Of a stretch of 64,000 nt of DNA, positions 38,035 through 46,714 are shown piece by piece; within the stretch, counting starts at the first letter, position 1, and each line of letters starts with the position of its first letter. The DNA comes from Arthrobacter sp. 31Y (GTDB lineage: Bacteria > Actinomycetota > Actinomycetes > Actinomycetales > Micrococcaceae). The notes below the pieces were generated by a model that had not been told where the DNA came from, searched no databases, and saw nothing but the letters and a program-made list of their open reading frames with translations. The stretch is taken from positions 4,278,001 through 4,342,000 of the forward strand of contig NZ_JAFW01000001.1 of assembly GCF_000526335.1 (NCBI RefSeq), given 5' to 3'. A program made the position numbers and the translations under genes.

Positions 38035-38619
38035 ATGCTTGAATATGACTCTGACGAAGCATTTTCAATCGAAAGTGATCACTATGAGCGCGGCGATGTT
38101 TGGCTGATTCCCCTCAAAATGCTCGACGACGACGCCCGGGCCATTCAGCTTGGCGCGGTAGCGGAGTTGGCTGTGGAAGCAGGGCAGCGCGATTTTGTAG
38201 GGGATCCGCTACGCATGATGCTGATCTCCCTGGAAGAGGAATCCCGATTCCCGTACGTCATTGAGTCAGGTGGAGTCGCGGTTGGCGTACTGACCCTCCA
38301 GTCCGCGGCCGCGACGCTGGCAGGCTGGCCCGATGACGAGTCCGTGTGGTTGTTGCGAGGATTCCTTATCGACTCAAGAAGCCAAGGACGCGGACTCGGC
38401 ACCCTGGCTGCGCGCGCCGCGTCGGAGGAGGCGCGAAAACTGACGTCGTGGCTGGGTGGCGGCCAGGCCGGCGTCGTGCTTTCCGTCAATGAGCGCAATC
38501 CCGCAGGGCTGGCCGCGTATACAAAGGCGGGATTCGTGGATACTGGACGCTATTTGGGCGGTAACGCGGGACCGCAAAGAACACTGGTGAGGCTGTTCCA
38601 GCCACGGATGCCGCAGTAA
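38035..38619 (+). CDS. GNAT family N-acetyltransferase
   Basis: A 194-residue protein with the GNAT acetyl-CoA signature: a beta strand RGFLIDSRSQ leading into the pyrophosphate loop SQGRGLGTLAARAA (the Q/RxxGxG/A motif), then VVLSVNERNPAGLAAYTKAGF, the usual family ending. The substrate is unknown. The N-terminal 60 residues vary. The ATG at 38035 has AAGAGGAGA upstream and is better than the frame start at 37954, which runs into the divergent sulfatase. The AT-richer start codons resemble those of the sulfatase. Divergent spacing of 61 bases suggests a shared regulatory gap. Confidence 0.85.
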   Translation: MLEYDSDEAFSIESDHYERGDVWLIPLKMLDDDARAIQLGAVAELAVEAGQRDFVGDPLRMMLISLEEESRFPYVIESGGVAVGVLTLQSAAATLAGWPDDESVWLLRGFLIDSRSQGRGLGTLAARAASEEARKLTSWLGGGQAGVVLSVNERNPAGLAAYTKAGFVDTGRYLGGNAGPQRTLVRLFQPRMPQ

Positions 38620-38696
38620 CCAAGTAGTCGGCCGGGTACATAGCCGGAAAAACGAGTACACACTACTCGTGCCCTAGGCTATGGTCTGCAGGCAGC

Positions 38697-38980
38697 ATGG
38701 TCCGTATGACAGCCTACGTGATCGAATCAGCAGCCCTGCTCCATCGCTGCCAGTGCTGCGGTGAAGAAACTGAGCACGTCTTCTGCCCGGACTGCGCTGC
38801 TCCGGAAAAACCTGGAACGACGCCCACTACCGCGCACTGACCCTGCCCCCCCAGACCCTCCGGTTGGGTCCGCTGGGTAACGCGGAAAAGGGAATCCCAG
38901 ACGCCGCGAGTTTCGTCAAGGACAAGCTGGACGAGATCATCAAGAACCTCTGGGACCGCGACCAAGGAAAATCCGAGTAG
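38697..38980 (+). pseudogene. Small zinc-ribbon protein gene broken by a -1 frameshift
   Basis: The first frame, from ATG 38697 (or 38706), gives MTAYVIESAALLHRCQCCGE followed by FCPDCAAPEK, a CxxC...CxxC zinc ribbon. It then stops early at 38838. In the -1 frame, open across the same point, the sequence continues KTWNDAHYRALTLPPQT through AASFVKDKLDEIIKNLW to a TAG at 38980. Both parts look protein-like, and adding one A to the A5 run at 38806-38810 would join them into one protein of about 94 residues. It is either a real disruption or a sequencing indel. A -10-like TAGGCT is at 38675-38680. I do not recognise the family. Confidence 0.55.
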
Positions 38981-38993
38981 TCCTCACCACACA

Positions 38994-39037
38994 AAGGAGG
39001 CCAGCCTCAGTCCGTTGGGACTGAGGCTGGCCTCCTT
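38994..39037. terminator. Bidirectional terminator between zinc-ribbon gene and glnA1
   Basis: A 20-bp perfect stem (AAGGAGGCCAGCCTCAGTCC and its complement) around a four-base loop lies between two converging genes, 15 bases before the glnA1 stop on the other strand. T-tails are short on both sides, but the stem is exceptionally stable. Confidence 0.85.
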
Positions 39038-39051
39038 ACTGCGTGGTGATA

Positions 39052-40476
39052 TTAGACGCCGTAGTACAGCTCGAACTCGTAGGGGTTCGGGCGCAGTGAC
39101 AGCGGGCGGATCTCGTTCTCGTACTTGTAGTCAATCCAAGTATCGATCAGGTCCTGGGTGAAGACGCCGCCGGCCTGGAGGAACTCGTTGTCCTCGCGCA
39201 GGGCCTCAAGTGCTTCTTCGAGGGAACCGGGAGCCTTGGGGATGTCCTTGGCTTCCTCGGCCGGGAGCTCGTAGAGGTCCTTGTCGATGGGAGCCGGGGG
39301 TTCAATGCGGTTGCGGATACCGTCGATGCCGGCCATCAGCTGGGCAGCGAACGCCAAGTACGGGTTGGACGAGGGGTCCGGCGCGCGGAACTCAATGCGC
39401 TTGGCCTTCGGGTTGGTGCCCGTGATGGGGATGCGGATACCGGCGGAGCGGTTGCCCTGCGAGTAGACCATGTTCACGGGGGCTTCAAAGCCCTTGACCA
39501 GTCGGCGGTAGGAGTTGACCGTCGGGTTGGTGAAGGCAAGGACTGCGGAGGAGTGCTTCAGCAGGCCGCCGATGTACCAGCGAGCCATGTCGGAGAGGCC
39601 AGCGTAGCCCTTCTCGTCATAGAACAGCGGGTCGCCGTTGCTCCACAGCGACTGGTGGCAGTGCATGCCCGAGCCGTTGTCACCGAAGACAGGCTTCGGC
39701 ATGAAGGTGACGGACTTGCCCCAAGCATCTGCAGTGTTCTTGATGATGTACTTGAACTTCTGCAGGTCATCAGCAGCCGCGGTCAGCGTAGTGAACTTGT
39801 AGTTGATCTCAGCCTGGCCAGCGGATCCAACTTCGTGGTGGGAGCGCTCAACCTCGAGGCCGGCCTTGTCCAGTTCGATGCACATGGCGTCGCGAAGGTC
39901 AGCCTGCTTGTCGGTGGGGGAGACCGGGAAGTAACCGCCCTTGACGGGGGTCTTGTAACCGAGGTTTCCGCCCTCTTCCTTGCGGCCCGTGTTCCAGTGT
40001 GCTTCTTCAGAGTCGATCTTGTAGAAGCTGCCCTGCGGGGAGGACTCGTACTGGATGTTGTCGAAGACGAAGAACTCGGCTTCGGGAGCGAAGAAGGCGG
40101 TGTCGGCGATGCCTGTGGATGCCAGGTACGCTTCAGCCTTCTCTGCCACACCGCGGGGGTCGCGGTGGTAAGGGTCACCCGTGCGGGGGTTCACGATGGA
40201 GAAGTTCAGCGCGAGAGTCTTCTCGATGCGGAAGGTGTCGATGAAGGCCGAGGTCACATCCGGGATGAGCTGCATGTCGGACTCGGCGATGCCCTGGAAG
40301 CCGCGGATGGAAGATCCGTCGAAGAGCTGGCCGTGGACGAAGAAATCGAGGTCGACACTCTTGGCCGGCACGTTGAAGTGCTGCTGGACACCAGGGAGGT
40401 CGGTGAAGCGGATATCGACGAATTTGACGTCTTCGTCTTTGATGAACTTGAGGACTTCGTCCGCAGTCTTGAACAT
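39052..40476 (-). CDS. glnA: Glutamine synthetase GlnA1, type I (adenylylatable)
   Basis: Main ammonia-assimilating glutamine synthetase. Motifs include [53 protein letters not shown] and [18 protein letters not shown]. The adenylylation loop reads DLYELP with the target tyrosine at residue 402, so GlnE (33484-36495) can regulate it. 474 residues with the class I-beta insertion. ATG with AAGGAGC upstream. A well-formed GlnR array lies 132-169 bases before the start, with a -10-like TATGGT between (40592-40597). Monocistronic, with its own terminator. Confidence 0.97.
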   Translation of the reverse strand: MFKTADEVLKFIKDEDVKFVDIRFTDLPGVQQHFNVPAKSVDLDFFVHGQLFDGSSIRGFQGIAESDMQLIPDVTSAFIDTFRIEKTLALNFSIVNPRTGDPYHRDPRGVAEKAEAYLASTGIADTAFFAPEAEFFVFDNIQYESSPQGSFYKIDSEEAHWNTGRKEEGGNLGYKTPVKGGYFPVSPTDKQADLRDAMCIELDKAGLEVERSHHEVGSAGQAEINYKFTTLTAAADDLQKFKYIIKNTADAWGKSVTFMPKPVFGDNGSGMHCHQSLWSNGDPLFYDEKGYAGLSDMARWYIGGLLKHSSAVLAFTNPTVNSYRRLVKGFEAPVNMVYSQGNRSAGIRIPITGTNPKAKRIEFRAPDPSSNPYLAFAAQLMAGIDGIRNRIEPPAPIDKDLYELPAEEAKDIPKAPGSLEEALEALREDNEFLQAGGVFTQDLIDTWIDYKYENEIRPLSLRPNPYEFELYYGV

Positions 40477-40607
40477 CTATGCTCCTTATGCATATCAAGT
40501 AACAGGCCCGGAAGGCCGCGTGGTGCAGCCCATTCCAAGGGTCCGGAGACACAAAAAGATCCCCGTGCCGTGGTGGCTGGCAACTCATACCACCATAGGG
40601 AGATGGG

Positions 40608-40645
40608 ATTTCCCGGGGGTGTCAGTATTGTTTCCGGCAGGTTAC
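40608..40645 (-). promoter_or_regulatory. Tandem GlnR boxes upstream of glnA1
   Basis: Read on the minus strand, four half-sites are spaced exactly six bases apart: GTAAC, GAAAC, GACAC and GAAAT. This matches the actinobacterial GlnR consensus GTnAC-n6-GAAAC repeated twice, with one mismatch in each of the last two half-sites. The array ends ten bases before TATGGT (40592-40597), a suitable -10, and replaces a normal -35. GlnR would therefore probably act as an activator under nitrogen limitation. No glnR gene is in the window. Confidence 0.75.
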
Positions 40646-40775
40646 AGAATCATCTGTTGTGTAAACGGTAGTCGGCTGTCCGGTGTCCGGTCCATCCGGG
40701 TCCGGTGGGCGAACACCCTGGGCGTTGCGCGCAGATCATTGTTCCGGCGGGTCGGTCAGCAGGCATGCCAGCCGT

Positions 40776-40781
40776 TAGGCT
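40776..40781 (+). promoter_or_regulatory. -10 element for a leaderless RDD-gene mRNA
   Basis: TAGGCT lies six bases before the GTG at 40788, with no Shine-Dalgarno sequence between them. Confidence 0.45.
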
Positions 40782-40787
40782 TGGACT

Positions 40788-41225
40788 GTGGTAGATCGAA
40801 AAGACATTGGCTCCTGGTTGAGCGGCCCGGATACTTCCGGAATCTCCAAATATCCCGGTGAACGGCTGGGCTTGCCCGAGTCCGGTCCGGGCTCCATGGC
40901 GCGGGCCGGGCGCCGCATCCTGGGCATCGTGGTGGACTGGACGATCGCCTTGGTGATCAGCAATTTCGCCTTTGGCGGTAACTCGTGGGCTACCCTGGCC
41001 ATTTTTGCTGCAGAGCAAATCCTCCTGATCGGAACGCTGGGATACAGCATCGGACACAGGATCGCCGGTATTCATGTGGTTCGCCTCGGGGGTGGCCCCG
41101 CAGGACCTTTGGCCGCTGTGGTGCGGACCATCCTTCTCTGCTTGGTCATTCCTGCAGTGGTGTTCGACCCCGACCAGCGCGGTTTGCATGATAAAGCGAT
41201 GAACACCATCCTCATCAGGATGTAG
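40788..41225 (+). CDS. RDD family membrane protein
   Basis: A 145-residue protein with an RDD domain: ARAGRRILGIVVDWTIAL carries the conserved Arg and Asp of the name. Two or three membrane helices follow, as does IGHRIAGIHVVRL. The C-terminus DQRGLHDKAMNTILI is typical. RDD proteins are thought to take part in transport, but the function of this one is unknown. The gene lies between divergent glnA1 and convergent DUF4191 genes and ends at a strong bidirectional terminator. This neighbourhood is conserved in actinobacteria. Confidence 0.88.
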   Translation: MVDRKDIGSWLSGPDTSGISKYPGERLGLPESGPGSMARAGRRILGIVVDWTIALVISNFAFGGNSWATLAIFAAEQILLIGTLGYSIGHRIAGIHVVRLGGGPAGPLAAVVRTILLCLVIPAVVFDPDQRGLHDKAMNTILIRM

Positions 41226-41272
41226 CGGCACGATTGGCCGACTGGCTCTGCGATAGAGCAAACTCCAACAAA

Positions 41273-41319
41273 AAACCGCCCCTGTCTCTCAGCCAGAGAC
41301 AGGGGCGGTTTCAGTTTTT
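41273..41319. terminator. Bidirectional intrinsic terminator
   Basis: A 17-bp perfect stem (AAACCGCCCCTGTCTCT and its complement) with a five-base loop. It is followed by a T5 run on the plus strand (41315-41319) and an A-run on the left that gives a U-tract to minus-strand RNA. It ends both the RDD gene and the DUF4191 gene. Confidence 0.92.
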
Positions 41320-41322
41320 AGA

Positions 41323-42084
41323 TCAGCGTCCGCGAGCGGCCTTGCGATCCGGACGGGCCTTGTAGGGGTCAATGCCCTTGGGGATCGGGAGGCGGTTTCC
41401 AAGGGAGTTGATGCGCTTTGATACTGCGTTAACTTCCACCTTGCTGAGTTCATTCTTCAGTTTGCCCATGGTCTTAGCCAACTTGTTCAGCGGCACCTGG
41501 CCTTCACCGCGACCGGATTCCAGAACATGGATGGTCACATTGGGCAGGATGCGCGCGAGGCGCTTACGCTCGGCGTCCACCAGAGGCTTGACGCGGTGCG
41601 TGGGTCCTTCGCTGACAAGGACGACGCCCGGACGGCCGATGGCCATGAAGACAGCGTCTTGAGTTCGGGGGTTGACGGAAACTGGCTGATCCTGGGTTAC
41701 CCAACCGCGGCGAAGAGTACCCAGTGCTGCACCGGAAGCTCCGGGCTGGTTCTCAATTTGCGCGAACGCAGCCTTCTCAGCCCGGCGGGAAAGAATGAAG
41801 ACGGCCGCGAGTAGACCCAGCGGGATGCCAATGATGAGGCCGGTGACCCAGTTCTCCAGCAGGAAGCCGACGAGGAAGGCCACAGCAACCACGGCAAGGA
41901 ATGCCAGCAGCATGACCCACACAACCTGCGGATCATTACGCCGGGTCATTTTGAAGACTTCAGCGATCTGCTTCAGCTGGCTCGGCTTCTTGGCCTTGGC
42001 TTCCTTGGGCTTGCGCTTGAACAGCCCACGCTTGGGTGCGTCGGCCGAGGGGGTCGAATTGCTGGAATCAGAGGAGTTCGCCAT
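41323..42084 (-). CDS. DUF4191 family membrane protein
   Basis: Conserved actinobacterial protein of unknown function, 253 residues. A Lys/Pro-rich N-terminus (KRGLFKRKPKEAKAKKPSQL) is followed by two adjacent membrane helices (VVWVMLLAFLAVVAVAFLVG and WVTGLIIGIPLGLLAAVFIL). The soluble domain contains RRGWVTQDQPVSVNPRTQD, GRPGVVLVSEGP and a basic C-terminus. It is usually next to lipA, as here, but no role in lipoylation has been shown. A -10-like TAGAAT lies nine bases before the ATG, so its leader, if any, is very short. Confidence 0.9.
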   Translation of the reverse strand: MANSSDSSNSTPSADAPKRGLFKRKPKEAKAKKPSQLKQIAEVFKMTRRNDPQVVWVMLLAFLAVVAVAFLVGFLLENWVTGLIIGIPLGLLAAVFILSRRAEKAAFAQIENQPGASGAALGTLRRGWVTQDQPVSVNPRTQDAVFMAIGRPGVVLVSEGPTHRVKPLVDAERKRLARILPNVTIHVLESGRGEGQVPLNKLAKTMGKLKNELSKVEVNAVSKRINSLGNRLPIPKGIDPYKARPDRKAARGR

Positions 42085-42112
42085 AGTGCCTTAATTCTAC
42101 GTGATGGACGCC

Positions 42113-42150
42113 GAAGGACCGGACGCCATTACGTAGGCATCCGGTCCTTC
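42113..42150 (-). terminator. Terminator-like hairpin after lipA
   Basis: GAAGGACCGGACGCC and GGCATCCGGTCCTTC form a 15-bp stem with one mismatch and an eight-base loop, downstream of the lipA stop on the minus strand. No T-run follows. Confidence 0.5.
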
Positions 42151-42190
42151 AATACTGCTTGGTGGTGTTTGGGTGGTGCTGTGTGTGGTG

Positions 42191-43210
42191 TTAGCCGTGG
42201 GCGGCGAGGATGGTGGAGGCTTCCTGGCGGGTGGTGCCGGAGTCCTGGATGCCGTCGGCGATGTGGGCGAGTTCGGCGGGGATGTCGCGGCCCTTCTTGC
42301 GCATCGCGGTGGCCCACAAACGCCCGGCACGGTACGAGGACCGCACCAAGGGACCGGACATGACTCCGAGGAACCCGATCTCCTGGGCTTCTTCCTGGAG
42401 GTCCACGAACTCCTGGGGCTTGACCCACCGGTCCACCGGCAGGTGACGCTCGGACGGGCGCAGGTACTGGGTGATGGTGATCAAGTCACACCCGGCCCCG
42501 TGCAGGTCCCGCAAAGCTTCGGAGATCTCCTCGCGGGTCTCGCCCATGCCCAGGATCAGGTTGGACTTGGTCACCATGCCCAAATCCCGGCCCTGCGTGA
42601 TCACGTCCAGGGAACGCTCGTACCGGAACGCCGGACGGATCCGCTTGAAAATCCTCGGCACGGTCTCCACGTTATGCGCGAACACCTCGGGCTTGGAATC
42701 ACAGATCGCCGCGATGTGCTCGGGCTTGCCGGAGAAATCAGGGATCAGCAACTCCACCCCCGTGCCCGGGTTCAGTTCATGGATCTTCCGGACCGTTTCG
42801 GCGTACAACCAGACACCCTCATCGGCCAGGTCATCACGGGCCACCCCGGTCACCGTGGCGTACCGCAACTGCATCGCCTGGACACTGCGGGCCACCTTGG
42901 TGGGTTCGAACATGTCCACCGGGGACGGCTTACCAGTATCGATCTGGCAGAAATCACAGCGCCGGGTGCACTCGGACCCGCCGATCAGGAACGTCGCTTC
43001 CTTGTCTTCCCAGCACTCAAAAATGTTCGGGCAGCCAGCCTCCTCACACACCGTGTGCAGGCCTTCCTTCTTCACCAGGTTCTTGAGCTGAACAAACTCC
43101 GGCCCCATCTGGACCTTGGCCTTGATCCACTCAGGCTTACGTTCAACCGGGACCGCCGAGTTACGCTGCTCAACGCGCAGCAACTTACGGCCTTCAGGTG
43201 CCAAGGTCAC
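42191..43210 (-). CDS. lipA: Lipoyl synthase LipA (radical SAM)
   Basis: Inserts two sulfurs into the octanoyl chain on lipoyl domains. Both iron-sulfur motifs are intact: the auxiliary cluster [12 protein letters not shown] (C-x4-C-x5-C) and the radical-[11 protein letters not shown] (C-x3-C-x2-C), plus the RSSY motif near the C-terminus ([12 protein letters not shown]). 339 residues. The ATG overlaps the lipB stop by four bases, so lipB and lipA are translated together. The clients, SucB lipoyl domains, are encoded at 51821-53569. Confidence 0.97.
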   Translation of the reverse strand: MTLAPEGRKLLRVEQRNSAVPVERKPEWIKAKVQMGPEFVQLKNLVKKEGLHTVCEEAGCPNIFECWEDKEATFLIGGSECTRRCDFCQIDTGKPSPVDMFEPTKVARSVQAMQLRYATVTGVARDDLADEGVWLYAETVRKIHELNPGTGVELLIPDFSGKPEHIAAICDSKPEVFAHNVETVPRIFKRIRPAFRYERSLDVITQGRDLGMVTKSNLILGMGETREEISEALRDLHGAGCDLITITQYLRPSERHLPVDRWVKPQEFVDLQEEAQEIGFLGVMSGPLVRSSYRAGRLWATAMRKKGRDIPAELAHIADGIQDSGTTRQEASTILAAHG

Positions 43211-43875
43211 TGGAGTGCTCCTTCGGGTGTGGAAACGAGTGCTTCTTCATGCTTGTTGAATTCTTCAACGAAGCGGTCAACGATGTCGGCAGGGTTGATG
43301 GTCCGGCCGGTTTCCAGCGACATGGTGGTGACGCTGGCGTCGGTGATGCCACAGGCGATGATCTGCGCATAGGGTGCGAGGTCATTGCTGCAGTTGATGG
43401 CCACGCCGTGCATGGTGACGCCATCCAGGACGCGAATGCCGATCGCGGCAATCTTGCGGTCAGGTCCTTTGTCATCGGCCAGGATCCAGACTCCCGCCCG
43501 GCCCTTCACCGTGACGGCCTTGATGCCATAGTCGTGCATCACGGCAATCATGATGGCCTCAAGACGTTCCACGTAATCGCGGATGCCGGCGCGGTTCTTG
43601 AGTTTGAGGATCGGATAGGCGATGAGCTGCCCTGGGCCGTGCCAGGTCAGTTTCCCGCCGCGGTCCACGGGAACTACGGGGGTGCCGTCAAAGGGGCGTT
43701 CGTGGTCCTCCGTGAGTTTGCCGGCCGTGTAGACGGCGGCGTGCTCAAGGATCAAGACGGTGCTGTTCTTCTCGCCCGCAACAACTTTGTTGTGGATTTC
43801 GCGTTGCAGGTCCCAGCCCTGCATGTAATCAACGAAGTCCGGGGCAAGACCCAGTTGTGAAAACTCAAGAGTCAT
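43207..43875 (-). CDS. lipB: Octanoyltransferase LipB
   Basis: Transfers octanoate from acyl carrier protein to lipoyl domains, the step before LipA. Motifs are [27 protein letters not shown], a conserved lysine in [10 protein letters not shown] and the acyl-thioester cysteine in [12 protein letters not shown]. 222 residues from the ATG at 43875. The longer frame from 43938 adds 21 residues without similarity. TAAGCT lies seven bases before the ATG and no Shine-Dalgarno sequence is present. Confidence 0.95.
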   Translation of the reverse strand: MTLEFSQLGLAPDFVDYMQGWDLQREIHNKVVAGEKNSTVLILEHAAVYTAGKLTEDHERPFDGTPVVPVDRGGKLTWHGPGQLIAYPILKLKNRAGIRDYVERLEAIMIAVMHDYGIKAVTVKGRAGVWILADDKGPDRKIAAIGIRVLDGVTMHGVAINCSNDLAPYAQIIACGITDASVTTMSLETGRTINPADIVDRFVEEFNKHEEALVSTPEGALQ

Positions 43876-43882
43876 GGGTTCA

Positions 43883-43888
43883 AGCTTA
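43883..43888 (-). promoter_or_regulatory. -10 element for a leaderless lipB-lipA mRNA
   Basis: On the minus strand TAAGCT lies seven bases before the lipB ATG, with no Shine-Dalgarno sequence. Confidence 0.45.
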
Positions 43889-44025
43889 GACCCAGCAGGA
43901 GACTGGCCCTGGTTTTGTGGTGAAGCTCTCAGTCGCATCCCGGGTACTCAGGACGGGGGCGGCAGGCCAGGAAGCGCCTGTGGATAACTTCTGCGCAATC
44001 TCCGGCCTTACGGTACACCTTGTTT

Positions 44026-45672
44026 ATGGAAACTCTGGACACTCCCGAGGCCGTGGCCCCCCACGTTCCGGGCTATTCGATATCCCGTCCGCTGGGGCAT
44101 GGCAGCAGTTCGACTGTTTGGCTTGCCACGAGGAATAGGGACGGTGCGCGTTACGCGCTCAAATGCGCCAGGTCTGGTCCCGGCGCTGGCGCGACAACGG
44201 AATCGGACCGGATTCCTGAGGACGCAGCCCGCGAGATGAAGCTTCTCTCCGGACTTAAACACAAGCACCTTATCCGTGTCCACGAAGTCCTCCAGGTGGG
44301 CGGGGCGGAGGGGGGAACCCTGGGAATCATCATGGACTACGCAGCGGGAGGCTCGCTGGCCAACCTCATCTCCGCAAGGGGGAAGCTCCGGATAGGAGAA
44401 GCCGTGACCATCCTGACTCCCCTTGCCCAGGCCTTGGACTACCTGCATGCCAGCGGCGCGGAGCACGGAGACGTGTCACCTGGAAACGTCTTGCTGACGG
44501 CGGAAGGGATGCCTCTGCTGGCAGATCTCGGCGTCGCCGCCATGGTGGGCGACAAACCTCGCGGCCCTGGAGTCGGAACGCCTGGATTCATGGAACCCCC
44601 GGGGCGGGCTTTCGCTGACGGCGACCTTTCCCGGGACAACCTCCAGCCGCAACGCGACGTCTATTCGCTAGGGGCGGTGGGCTGGTACTGCCTGACAGGG
44701 ACAACGCCGGGGCCGGAACAGGATCGCCCGCCCCTGTCACTTTTGGTGCCGGAGGTACCCAAGGCCTTGGCCGCGGCCCTGGAGGCTGCCTTGGACCTGG
44801 ATTCCCGGATTCGTCCCTCGGCCAGGGAACTTGGCACGGCGATCTTCAGAAGTGCTGCTCCCGAGGCCCTTGACTTGTCCGGTGTCGTACACGAGTCCGT
44901 TATTCCTGAGTTGCTGACCAGGCGCGAGACGTTGGGGCGTGGACCCCGCCGGCCGGCCCGGTGGTTGAAGACATGGTGGAGACTCCTGCAGTCCATGCGC
45001 CGAGTGCAGCTTCCGGCTTCACGCCGTTCGTGTCGTCAACGGGTCCGTCCCGGCCGAGGGGTGGGCCGCAGGCTGGTTCTGATGGTGGCGATTGCGGCGT
45101 TGATTGGCGTTTTGTCATGGATCTCCTGGCAGCAGAACGGACCGACGACCGCCATGGTGCACCAATCGGTGCCGGAGGCCGGCGCTACCGGTTCCGGCGA
45201 GGCAGCGGATCTTCGGAACGCCCGGGACCTGCCGGCCGACGATATTCTTCCGCAGGCGCTCTCTGATGGTCTTCAATCCGAAGATCCCTTGGTTGCCGTT
45301 CCGGCGTTGTCAGCTGTGCGCGACATCGCTTTGGGAGGCCGGCGCCTGGACCTTTTGGAGGCAGTCAACGCGCCAGGTTCGCAGGCCGAGGCGAGCGATA
45401 TGGAGTTGGGAGACTATCTGCGTGGCGCTGGAACAGCGTTCGAAGGTCTGCGGACAACGTTGGCAGCACTGACCTTGGAGGGACCTCCGCAAGCAGACCA
45501 TGTGCTGGTGGCGGTGACCGTCACTACGTCCGGATATGAGGAACGTCTGGCCTCAGGGGAAGTTGTCAGGACCGAAGTGGCCGGGGCACCACAAGAGTTG
45601 AGGCTGGATGTGGTTCGTTCTGAGGGGCGCTGGCGGATTTCAGGAGTCCTGGGCGCCGATCCCGCAAAGTGA
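44026..45672 (+). CDS. Atypical Ser/Thr protein kinase with one membrane helix
   Basis: Eukaryotic-like kinase domain (about residues 15-280), then a membrane helix (LVLMVAIAALIGVLSWISW, about 350-370) and an extracytoplasmic domain of some 170 residues. The glycine loop LGHGSSSTVWLA, ATP lysine K46 (YALK) and helix-C glutamate are present. The catalytic loop reads H147-G-D149-V-S-P-G-N154, without the Arg of HRD and without the usual Lys at D+2, and DFG is D167-L-G. It may be a weak kinase or a pseudokinase. TTG 44020 and ATG 44026 are possible starts; I chose the ATG. No PASTA domains. Targets are unknown. Confidence 0.85.
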   Translation: METLDTPEAVAPHVPGYSISRPLGHGSSSTVWLATRNRDGARYALKCARSGPGAGATTESDRIPEDAAREMKLLSGLKHKHLIRVHEVLQVGGAEGGTLGIIMDYAAGGSLANLISARGKLRIGEAVTILTPLAQALDYLHASGAEHGDVSPGNVLLTAEGMPLLADLGVAAMVGDKPRGPGVGTPGFMEPPGRAFADGDLSRDNLQPQRDVYSLGAVGWYCLTGTTPGPEQDRPPLSLLVPEVPKALAAALEAALDLDSRIRPSARELGTAIFRSAAPEALDLSGVVHESVIPELLTRRETLGRGPRRPARWLKTWWRLLQSMRRVQLPASRRSCRQRVRPGRGVGRRLVLMVAIAALIGVLSWISWQQNGPTTAMVHQSVPEAGATGSGEAADLRNARDLPADDILPQALSDGLQSEDPLVAVPALSAVRDIALGGRRLDLLEAVNAPGSQAEASDMELGDYLRGAGTAFEGLRTTLAALTLEGPPQADHVLVAVTVTTSGYEERLASGEVVRTEVAGAPQELRLDVVRSEGRWRISGVLGADPAK

Positions 45673-45728
45673 TGACAAAGCAGAACGATGACCGGGACAG
45701 GCCACAACCAGCCCGGGCCAGGGACTCG

Positions 45729-46628
45729 TCAGTGGCTCTTTGCCTGTCGTAGCCATTCCATGGCGTCCGAGAGGGCGGGATGCAACCAAGTGAAGCCGGC
45801 TTCCCGCAACCGTGCGGGCTCCATTCGCTGGTTGGCCATGACGAGTTCGTCCGCCAGCCCGCCAAGAACCAGTTTCAAGGCTGGCCTGGGCACGCGAAGG
45901 AAGGCCGGCCTGTGGAATGCTTTGGCGAGTTCCGCAACGATCGTATTGACGTCCGCGCTCTCCGGGGCGCACACATTCACCGGACCTTCAAGGCTGGCTG
46001 TAAGGAGGTATGCCAGGGCGCGGGCTTCGTCGGCCAACGTGATCCATGGCCAGTACTGGCGGCCGTTGCCGAAGGGGCCACCCAGCCCGAGTTTCAGCAG
46101 GGGGAGAAGAGGTCCGAGGGCGCCACCGGAGGCACTGAGCACCACACCTGTCCGGGGGGTCACCACCCTCACCCCGGATGGCGCCGTGTTGGCCATTCGC
46201 TCCCATTCACCGGACAGATGCCCGAGCACACCGTCGCCTTGGCCTGAATCTTCCCGCAGGACCCCGTCGCGTGAAGCCCCGTAATAGCCTGACGCGGATT
46301 GGCTGATGAAGGTGGCGGGCGGTTCGCTGAGTCGCCGCATGGCAGCGGTCAGGGTCTGCGTGGGTTGAAGGCGGGATTCGGTGAGAACTTGTATCCGGCG
46401 TTTGGTCCAAGGGCGGTCTCCGATGCCTGCGCCGGATAGGTTGACCACAGCATCGGCTCCCTCCAGGACGGCCTCATCAAGCTCCCCCCTGGCCGGGTCC
46501 CACGTCCATTCGAGTGCCGCTTTGGCTGGGCGCCTCACCAGCCGGACAACCTCATGGCCTTCAGCCGTCAACTGCTCGGACAAAGCCGTCCCGATCATTC
46601 CCGAAGCTCCGGACATCACGATTCTCAT
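45729..46628 (-). CDS. TIGR01777-type NAD-dependent epimerase (SDR, YfcH/SulA-like)
   Basis: Extended SDR protein of 299 residues. It begins MRIVMSGASGMIGTALSEQL (dinucleotide loop GxxGxxG) and contains ADAVVNLSGAGIGDRPWT, SASGYYGASRDG, PRTGVVLSASGGAL, WPWITLADEARA and a C-terminal DUF1731-like segment (VPRPALKLVLGGLADEL). The biochemical role is undetermined. The ATG at 46628 gives the family N-terminus; a longer frame from 46715 would reach the divergent gene's start codon. Convergent with the kinase, divergent from tricorn protease. Confidence 0.9.
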   Translation of the reverse strand: MRIVMSGASGMIGTALSEQLTAEGHEVVRLVRRPAKAALEWTWDPARGELDEAVLEGADAVVNLSGAGIGDRPWTKRRIQVLTESRLQPTQTLTAAMRRLSEPPATFISQSASGYYGASRDGVLREDSGQGDGVLGHLSGEWERMANTAPSGVRVVTPRTGVVLSASGGALGPLLPLLKLGLGGPFGNGRQYWPWITLADEARALAYLLTASLEGPVNVCAPESADVNTIVAELAKAFHRPAFLRVPRPALKLVLGGLADELVMANQRMEPARLREAGFTWLHPALSDAMEWLRQAKSH

Positions 46629-46702
46629 GACCCATCTCACCATGGCGAAGGCTTGTGGTGGAAACGACCAGCGGATGCCGCAACTGAGGGGTGCCTCTTG
46701 AC

Positions 46703-46708
46703 TATGAT
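46703..46708 (+). promoter_or_regulatory. -10 element for a leaderless tricorn-protease mRNA
   Basis: TATGAT, a near-consensus -10, lies six bases before the ATG at 46715, with no Shine-Dalgarno sequence between. Confidence 0.5.
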
Positions 46709-46714
46709 CGAACA

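Noticed and set aside
38804..38812. Programmed -1 ribosomal frameshift site in the zinc-ribbon gene
   Set aside because: The sequence is not a standard X-XXY-YYZ slippery heptamer in the zero frame and no clear downstream stimulator is seen. An indel in the A-run is simpler.
39553..40671. 372-residue plus-strand frame opposite glnA1, and 51785-52843 opposite sucB
   Set aside because: Both are shadows of unmistakable enzymes. The first also runs through the GlnR array.
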